From Dehalococcoidales bacterium (GTDB lineage Bacteria > Chloroflexota > Dehalococcoidia > Dehalococcoidales > UBA2162): a stretch of DNA of 28,681 nucleotides. The stretch spans positions 1-28,681 of the forward strand of contig JAUSGV010000079.1 in assembly GCA_030648675.1 (NCBI GenBank). The letters are read 5' to 3'. The translations under genes and the position numbers were made by a program. Below, piece by piece: positions 23,370 to 28,681 of the stretch; the stretch's first letter is position 1, and each line of letters starts with the position of its first letter. Under the pieces are notes generated by a model. That model was not told where the DNA came from. It did no database searches and saw only the letters and a program-made list of their open reading frames with translations.

Positions 23370-23379
23370 ATCAGCTACA

Positions 23380-26300
23380 ATGCCAGAAATCCAGGCTAAC
23401 GAAAGAGAATTCAATAGCCAGGTCATAGCTTGGCTTAACGAATTCGTCAGCACCGGTAGTTACCCGTTTGAGAACATTACGGGTGAAACCTCAGTCAAGG
23501 CTGTAGGGGAAACTACCAAATTTCCAGATGTCCAGGTCTGGCTAAGCCGTAGTGCCAAGCAAGGTTTCTGCGGATGGGAATTAAAGCCCCCATCAATTCC
23601 TGCCGATGACCCCACCCTTCTGGGGAACGCTGCCGATAAAGCTCGCGCCATGAACGCCGATTATTTTGTTACCTGGAATATGCGAAGCGCCATCTTGTGG
23701 CGAACCCCACAGGCCCTTATGCCTGTGTTCGCCGAAAGCAGAGTGAAAGAATACCCACCCATTCCCAATATTAACCAACCAGAAGATATGTGGGTTAAAT
23801 CTAATGAGATTCGTCTTAAAGAGCGTGCTCGCGAAATACTCGATGACCTGAAAACAATAAAATATGAAGGCCATCTGCATGAAATAGAAGCTGATACCAC
23901 ATTTTTCGTCGGCCGCTTGCATAAATCCGTTGATGTCTTATTCCCCCACCTCCGTGATGCCCTACTGAACAGTATAGGTGGTGAATTCAAGTTCAAAAAG
24001 GAACTTCAAACTTGGGGCACGAAACAAGGTATCGCCAATGTAACTGATGCAGAATTTCATCAGGCTGTTGCCAAGCAGATAATCTACCGTCTGCTGGTGC
24101 GCATCCTCTTTTATTTCACCTTGCAGCGCCAGTGGCGTAATCTGCCGGAACTCAGCATAAGCGGCTTGAGTGGGCAAGCTGCCAGTGCTCATCTGAAGGA
24201 TATTTTTGCTCAGGCTCGCGACCTAGACTGGCATGCCGTATTTGAGGAAGGCTTAGCGGATGAGATTGAGCTACCAGACGCAGCTATCCAAGAGATAGGC
24301 TCACTGCTCAATGACCTGAAACGTTTCAGTTTTAGCCACATGCCTCACGATGTTATCGGAGCTGTCTTTGAAAAGCTCATACCGCAGACGGAACGACATA
24401 CATTGGGCCAGTATTTTACCCCCGAAAATCTAGTTGACTTTGTTCTGGCATTTTGCATCCGGCAAAGGGATGATAAAGTAGTTGATCCGACCTGCGGCAC
24501 CGGTACTTTTTTGCTACGTGCCTACAATAAGAAAATGCGCCACCTAGGACTGGTTGACCACAAGCAATTATTGCCCCAGATTTGGGGTGTAGACATCGCT
24601 CACTTCCCGGCAGAATTGGCTACTATTAACCTCTTCCGCCAGAACCTATCCGACTATGCTAATTTCCCGCGCATTATAGTCAAAGACCTCTTTGATATAA
24701 AACCGGGCGACACGTTTGATTTTCCACCGCCGAAGGCTGACCTTTCTTCAGGTTTTACCAAAATTAAAGAAACCATCCCCCAATTTGATGCTGCAGTGGG
24801 TAATTTCCCGTTCATCCGCCAAGAGCTAATCGAGAAGACAGAAAAAGGCTACAAAGATAAACTGGAAAACGTAATCAAGACGGATTGGCTGGCGGATTAC
24901 CGTGAAGCTTTCGATATAAAAGAGCAGGATTGGAAAGCGTTTAAGAAAGGCATAAAAGTAGCTCTAGGTGATATTAATTTTAATCTCTCCGGCCAGGCTG
25001 ATATCTATGCCTACCTCTTTTTCCACGCCGGCCGCTTTGTTAAAGAAGGCGGACGCATGGGTTTCATAACCTCCAATTCTTGGCTGGATGTGGCTTACGG
25101 CTATGAGCTTCAGAAATATATGGTAAATAATTTCAAGATTGTTGCCATATTGGAGTCCCGTTGTGAGCCGTGGTTCGAGGATGCGGCGGTAAATACTGTA
25201 GTTACTATTCTGGAGCGGTGTTCGGATAAAAAGAAGCGTGATGAGCATATAGCCAGCTTTGTAAAGGTAAAAAAGAGGCTGGCTGACCTCATACCCTGGG
25301 ATGCCAAGCTGGAGGCCTCTAACCGATGGGTGGGGCTTGATGGGCTTATCCACAAAATAGAAAACGCTGCCGACAAGAACTGCTATGTAATTGATGGACC
25401 GTCAGTGAAATGCACGCTTGAGGGTGTGTTCACAGTGGAAGATCATGATTTCCGTATCCGACTGGTGAAGCAAAGCGAACTGCGGGATAAGCTGAATGCC
25501 GAAAGCAAAACGGCCAAATGGGGACAGTATTTAAGAGCGCCGCAGGTATTTTTTGATTGTCTAAATGAATTTACTGAACAATTTACGCCACTCAACAAGT
25601 TTGCTGAAGTACAAACAGGCTGCTACACAGGAATCAATGAATTCTTTTATGTGGAGGCTGATAAAGTAAAACACTGGAATCTAAGTGAGACTTATCTCAT
25701 ACCAGTCATACGTTCGCCTAAGGAAACTCCTAACGTAGCCATCGATGTCAGTAAGCTAAAAACAAGACTTCTTCTCTGTAAAGATGACAAGTCGACTCTT
25801 AAGGCCACTGGTCACATGAATTTGCTCAAATATATTGAATGGGGTGAGAGACAGGTAACGAAGGCAAAACAAAAAGTGGTTGCGGGCATACCATGGCCAA
25901 AAGTACCAACCGTAATTAATCGAAAACCAGGGTGGTGGGCAATTCCGCGGTGTAACCCATCACAAGTATTTTTGAGCTACGTTATTGGTGATGTGTATTC
26001 ACAGAGGTACTGTGAACAATCTGTTGTCAGTGACCGCTGTTTTCATATGGTCCTGTCACATGATAAGACAAAAAATATCTTGCTTGCTGCCATCCTAAAC
26101 TCTAGTATTGTCAGCCTTATGATAGAGATGGCTGGGCGTGTCAACTTGGGAGAAGGTGCCCTGAAATTTGAAACCGACGACGCCAAGAGCTTGCTTATAC
26201 CAAATCTCCAATTGTTCATGAAGCCGAAGCCGATCGTTTCTTGCTTTCAAGCATTGTCCAAACGTCCTGTCAAATCAATCTTTGAAGAAGTAAAGATGAA

Positions 26301-26895
26301 AGACCGCCAGAAGCTGGATAGTCTGGTGCTGGAGGCTATGGGGTTAGACCCGGCCAAGTATCTTAGGCCCATCTATGACGGGCTGACGGAATTAGTGCGG
26401 GAGCGCACAGAATTAGCCGGCATGCGTACTAAACTCAACAAGGCCAAGCCGGTGCGAGACATGGCCAAGATGACGCAACAGGTTACGAATGACCTGCTGC
26501 AGGAAGGTATCAAGAAATTTCCGGATGACTTTATGAGTAAGAAACTCAAACCGCAGGACTACACTAATATCGGTGTGCCAGACGTGCCACTCAGGCTAGG
26601 TAACTATTTTATGGGCCAGCAGGAAGTCGTCGGCGAGGGTTTCAGTTATGAAGCCTCCAACATCGCAGCAGCAAAATATATAATCTATGCCCGCAAACCT
26701 AATGAATATGTTGTTTGCTTGCCGAAAGCTGAATTGGTTGTGACAAAAGCGGTCGCGAATTATGAGTGCTATCTCAAAGAATTGTTCCAGAAGTTGAATC
26801 AGAACTTGCTGAACCGTACTTTCGACCACAAGCAGTCAGAGACGCTGAGCCGCCGCATTTTTCAGGAATTTGGGCTGCCTTCAAATGGCATATAA
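23380..26895 (+). CDS. Single-chain restriction-modification enzyme (type IIG-like nuclease/N6-adenine methyltransferase)
   Basis: A 1171-residue fusion. Residues 49-69 contain PD50 and E67-L-K69 (FPDVQVW, GWELKPP), a PD-(D/E)XK nuclease pattern. A helical linker spans about 140-330. The methyltransferase has motif X as LGQYFTPENLVDF (342-354), the AdoMet loop DPTCGTGTFLL (369-379), GVDIAHFPAELATINL (403-418), and catalytic motif IV as GNFPF (474-478). Here the usual NPP(Y/F) is N-F-P-F. GFITSNSWLDVAYG follows. From about 720 to 960 lies a target-recognition-like region (FAEVQTGCYTGINEFFYV, LAAILNSSIV). The last 150 residues look helical. It has no helicase and no separate specificity subunit, so it is a type IIG or phage-defence methyltransferase-nuclease. 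Base and codon use look more AT-rich than its neighbours, suggesting transfer. Confidence 0.87.
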   Translation: MPEIQANEREFNSQVIAWLNEFVSTGSYPFENITGETSVKAVGETTKFPDVQVWLSRSAKQGFCGWELKPPSIPADDPTLLGNAADKARAMNADYFVTWNMRSAILWRTPQALMPVFAESRVKEYPPIPNINQPEDMWVKSNEIRLKERAREILDDLKTIKYEGHLHEIEADTTFFVGRLHKSVDVLFPHLRDALLNSIGGEFKFKKELQTWGTKQGIANVTDAEFHQAVAKQIIYRLLVRILFYFTLQRQWRNLPELSISGLSGQAASAHLKDIFAQARDLDWHAVFEEGLADEIELPDAAIQEIGSLLNDLKRFSFSHMPHDVIGAVFEKLIPQTERHTLGQYFTPENLVDFVLAFCIRQRDDKVVDPTCGTGTFLLRAYNKKMRHLGLVDHKQLLPQIWGVDIAHFPAELATINLFRQNLSDYANFPRIIVKDLFDIKPGDTFDFPPPKADLSSGFTKIKETIPQFDAAVGNFPFIRQELIEKTEKGYKDKLENVIKTDWLADYREAFDIKEQDWKAFKKGIKVALGDINFNLSGQADIYAYLFFHAGRFVKEGGRMGFITSNSWLDVAYGYELQKYMVNNFKIVAILESRCEPWFEDAAVNTVVTILERCSDKKKRDEHIASFVKVKKRLADLIPWDAKLEASNRWVGLDGLIHKIENAADKNCYVIDGPSVKCTLEGVFTVEDHDFRIRLVKQSELRDKLNAESKTAKWGQYLRAPQVFFDCLNEFTEQFTPLNKFAEVQTGCYTGINEFFYVEADKVKHWNLSETYLIPVIRSPKETPNVAIDVSKLKTRLLLCKDDKSTLKATGHMNLLKYIEWGERQVTKAKQKVVAGIPWPKVPTVINRKPGWWAIPRCNPSQVFLSYVIGDVYSQRYCEQSVVSDRCFHMVLSHDKTKNILLAAILNSSIVSLMIEMAGRVNLGEGALKFETDDAKSLLIPNLQLFMKPKPIVSCFQALSKRPVKSIFEEVKMKDRQKLDSLVLEAMGLDPAKYLRPIYDGLTELVRERTELAGMRTKLNKAKPVRDMAKMTQQVTNDLLQEGIKKFPDDFMSKKLKPQDYTNIGVPDVPLRLGNYFMGQQEVVGEGFSYEASNIAAAKYIIYARKPNEYVVCLPKAELVVTKAVANYECYLKELFQKLNQNLLNRTFDHKQSETLSRRIFQEFGLPSNGI

Positions 26896-26948
26896 AATAG
26901 GGTGGATCGCCATGCTTCCCTCGTATCGGATACTTTCGATGCATGGGA

Positions 26949-26977
26949 TGGATTCCCCGCCTGCGCGGAGAATGACA
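26949..26977 (+). repeat. Hairpin repeat of the CTGG-ATTCC...GGAAT-GACA type
   Basis: TGG-ATTCCCCGC-CTGC-GCGGAGAAT-GACA has a 9-bp stem with one mismatch. Same outer words as the right end of the GIY-YIG unit. It lies in the 242-base gap after the restriction gene. The rest of that gap holds another repeat-like fragment (CTCCTCTCCCATTAAAGGG near 27027-27046) and no gene that I can support. Confidence 0.6.
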
Positions 26978-27069
26978 GATTGAAAGGCCGTGGATAACAA
27001 CGGAAGCGTGACATTCACCCCCGCTTTACTCCTCTCCCATTAAAGGGAAAAAATATCTATAGGTCTCCC

Positions 27070-27098
27070 TTGACACTTCTTTGGCTCTTCGCTAAACT
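27070..27098 (+). promoter_or_regulatory. Near-consensus promoter of the small basic protein gene
   Basis: TTGACA (27070-27075), a 17-base spacer and TAAACT (27093-27098). This is among the best promoter matches in the window. The start codon is 39 bases downstream. Confidence 0.65.
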
Positions 27099-27137
27099 GT
27101 AAATGAAAAACTCAAAGAGTGGATGGAGGCATCACAG

Positions 27138-27260
27138 TTGGGCAGAAAACAAGCGAAGGCAGAACAGAGAGCAAAATATAAAGCAGCCTTCAAAGGTGTC
27201 AAGCACGGTCACGGCGGTCGTCCTGTAAGAAAGAAGGAAGAGACAGCACTGGGTAAATAA
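27138..27260 (+). CDS. 40-residue basic small protein, function unknown
   Basis: A small gene below usual length cut-offs: TTG start at 27138 with ATGGAGGC 7 bases upstream, and a TAA stop at 27258-27260. The product is very basic and Gly-rich. It begins MGRKQAKAEQRAKYKAAF, has a middle KGVKHGHGGRPVRKK, and ends EETALGK. The gene has its own near-consensus promoter (27070-27098) and a strong terminator (27285-27320), so it is a separate, probably well-expressed transcript. The charge suggests binding to nucleic acid or the ribosome, but I do not recognise the family; bTHX-like and other small ribosomal proteins were considered and do not match. Alternatively the transcript is a small RNA. Confidence 0.55.
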   Translation: MGRKQAKAEQRAKYKAAFKGVKHGHGGRPVRKKEETALGK

Positions 27261-27284
27261 CACCCTGAGCATAGTACAATCGAA

Positions 27285-27320
27285 GGAGCCGTTTCCGGCC
27301 GGAAACGGCTCCTCTTTTTT
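27285..27320 (+). terminator. Strong rho-independent terminator
   Basis: GGAGCCGTTTCC (27285-27296), loop GGCC and GGAAACGGCTCC (27301-27312) form a perfect 12-bp stem, followed by TCTTTTTT. It ends the small-protein transcript and insulates kamA. Confidence 0.9.
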
Positions 27321-27355
27321 CCGCGAAAATATTTTTAAATTGTTACTAAAATCTC

Positions 27356-27383
27356 TTGACATTTTATAACAATGCTATAAGAT
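27356..27383 (+). promoter_or_regulatory. Putative kamA promoter
   Basis: A consensus TTGACA (27356-27361) with TAAGAT (27378-27383) at a 16-base spacing, inside an AT-rich stretch. The alternative -10 TATAAG at 27376 would be too close. Confidence 0.5.
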
Positions 27384-27430
27384 GTAATTTAACAGCATAA
27401 ATCAGACGTAAAAAAAGGAGTTAAAACAAA

Positions 27431-28681
27431 TTGGCTAAATCAGGAGCTGACCTGAACAGTAAACTGACCAAAGAAGTAGAGGACGAGCCTCCATCATCTA
27501 GTCCCGTCACCAGACATGCCGCGGAGGACGAAGAGCCTCCAAGTAGCACGCCTCTGTCAATCAAGGACACCTTTTTCGCCCAGGTACCTGCAGAATCATG
27601 GAACGACTGGAAATGGCAATTCCGTAACCGTATCACCACTGTCGACGAACTGACCAAGTACATCCCTTTGTCGCCCAGGGAGAAAGTACGCCTCAGCATG
27701 GTCACCGAGAGATATCCCCTGGCTATTACTCCTTATTATCTATCGTTGATCAACCTGAACGACCCGCACGACCCCGTCAGGAAACAGTCCGTTCCCTGTT
27801 TTGAAGAGATCGCCCTGGCCGATGTCGGTTTTGAGGACCCTCTCGAGGAGAAACGGGATTCCGTTGTCCCCGGGTTGGTCCACCGCTATCCGGACCGGGT
27901 GTTAATGGTATTGACCGATATCTGCGCCATGCTTTGCCGTCATTGCACCCGCAAGCGCGAATGGCAAAACGGCTTCTGGACGCGCACGCCCGCGGAGATC
28001 GAGGCCATGCTCGACTATATCCGCCGCACCAGGGCGGTACGCGACATCGTCATATCAGGCGGCGATCCGCTGACGCTTTCCACCGGTCACCTCGAGAGCG
28101 TCATTTCGCAGCTCAGAGCCATCAAGCACGTTGAAATAATCCGTATCGGGACGCGGTTCCCGGTCGTCGCGCCTATGCGTATCGACGAGGAACTGTGCAA
28201 CATGCTTTCCAAGTACGGCCCGATCTGGGTAAACACCCATTTCAATCACTACCAGGAAATCACCCCGGATGCGGCGGCCGCTTGCGACCGTTTGCTGCGT
28301 GCCGGCGTCCCCGTCAACAACCAGTCGGTACTGCTGCGCGGCATTAACGACACCGTCAAAGCCCAGCTTAAACTGTGTCAGGGACTGCTCAAGATCAAAG
28401 TCCGTCCTTACTACCTCTTCCAGTGCGATGAGGTACAGGGCACGGAGCACTTGCGCACGCCGGTACAGGTCGGTGTTAAAATCATCGAGAAGATGCGCGG
28501 CAACACCTCCGGACTGGCGATACCGAGTTTTGTCATCGATCCTCCCGGCGGTATGGGCAAGATTCCATTGCAGCATGACTACGTTCTTTCCCAAAAGGAA
28601 GATGAACTGATACTGAAAAACTACCAGGGAAAGATTTTCAGTTACCGCAACCCGGTCCTGCCCAGGCCCGTTTCCGCCAGA
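27431..28681 (+). CDS. kamA: Lysine 2,3-aminomutase (radical SAM), 3' end beyond window
   Basis: A radical SAM, PLP-dependent enzyme that converts L-lysine to L-beta-lysine, used in lysine fermentation or in N-epsilon-acetyl-beta-lysine osmolyte synthesis. It starts at TTG 27431 with AAGGAG 10 bases upstream, and 417 residues are visible to the window end without a stop. The core has WNDWKWQFRNRI (about 57-68), the iron-sulphur CxxxCxxC in ICAMLCRHCTRK (Cys165, Cys169, Cys172), the SAM-binding ISGGDPLTL, and the PLP-lysine motif PPGGMGKIPL (Lys377). Residues about 15-42 are an unusual acidic Pro/Ser-rich extension with a near repeat (EDEPPSSSP, EDEEPPSSTP). YodO/EpmB-type proteins are related, but the length favours KamA. 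No ablB-like partner is visible yet. Confidence 0.9.
   Translation, partial: MAKSGADLNSKLTKEVEDEPPSSSPVTRHAAEDEEPPSSTPLSIKDTFFAQVPAESWNDWKWQFRNRITTVDELTKYIPLSPREKVRLSMVTERYPLAITPYYLSLINLNDPHDPVRKQSVPCFEEIALADVGFEDPLEEKRDSVVPGLVHRYPDRVLMVLTDICAMLCRHCTRKREWQNGFWTRTPAEIEAMLDYIRRTRAVRDIVISGGDPLTLSTGHLESVISQLRAIKHVEIIRIGTRFPVVAPMRIDEELCNMLSKYGPIWVNTHFNHYQEITPDAAAACDRLLRAGVPVNNQSVLLRGINDTVKAQLKLCQGLLKIKVRPYYLFQCDEVQGTEHLRTPVQVGVKIIEKMRGNTSGLAIPSFVIDPPGGMGKIPLQHDYVLSQKEDELILKNYQGKIFSYRNPVLPRPVSAR

Noticed and set aside
23218..23379. yybP-ykoY manganese riboswitch upstream of mntP
   Set aside because: The leader is essentially absent and the expected paired GGGGAGUA-type core is not seen on the minus strand.
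28055..28594. A minus-strand frame opposite kamA (179 residues)
   Set aside because: It lies entirely antisense to the clearly coding kamA, whose radical SAM and PLP motifs are intact. No matching domain is seen.

Overview
The window looks like a chromosomal segment of a moderately GC-rich bacterium, most likely a member of the Chloroflexota (Dehalococcoidia-like). This assignment is an inference, not a demonstrated placement. It rests on overall gene style: a HisZ-dependent histidine operon, an NfeD/slipin pair, a short-chain acyl-CoA gene cluster, many TTG starts, and dispersed hairpin repeats between genes. Two proteins run off the ends: a CCA-adding enzyme at the left and a lysine 2,3-aminomutase at the right. 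I saw no tRNA, rRNA or CRISPR array.

Layout. At 1-989 is the 3' part of a tRNA nucleotidyltransferase gene, meeting hisC tail to tail with a 4-base stop overlap. At 986-5923 (minus) is a compact operon, hisZ-hisG-hisD-hisC, behind a good promoter at 5950-5978. Its HisG is an unusual tandem double-length ATP phosphoribosyltransferase in which each half keeps a different half of the active-site signatures. At 6118-8273 two convergent trypsin-like proteases share a terminator: a membrane-anchored HtrA with a PDZ domain, and a lipoprotein protease on a collagen-like Gly-X-Y stalk. At 8539-9763 is an NfeD-slipin membrane pair. At 9829-14944 (minus) are birA, proC, a small GIY-YIG protein inside a pair of inverted hairpin repeats (a likely mobile unit), leuS and rpsU.

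At 15108-16955 (plus) are an FMN reductase, a HAD phosphatase and a queH-type queuosine gene with a problematic start codon. At 17280-18254 (minus) is a zinc-type cation diffusion transporter. At 18379-22665 (plus) come enoyl-CoA hydratase, 3-hydroxyacyl-CoA dehydrogenase, acyl-CoA dehydrogenase and an MFS exporter: three of the four beta-oxidation steps, with no thiolase here. A frameshifted mntP (manganese efflux) follows on the minus strand. At 23380-26895 is a lone 1171-residue restriction-modification fusion (PD-(D/E)XK nuclease, N6-adenine methyltransferase, specificity region), which looks like a horizontally acquired insertion. At 27138-27260 is a 40-residue basic small protein with a near-consensus promoter and a perfect terminator. 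It is followed by kamA with an odd acidic Pro/Ser-rich N-terminal extension.

Cross-cutting patterns. Hairpin repeats of one general design (CTGG-ATTCC...GGAAT-GACA, with covarying stems) occur at several intergenic sites, and a separate 99-bp repeat occurs twice in inverted orientation. Four genes (nfeD, birA, mntP and the restriction gene) have a -10-like hexamer 6-12 bases before the start codon and no ribosome binding site, suggesting leaderless transcripts.
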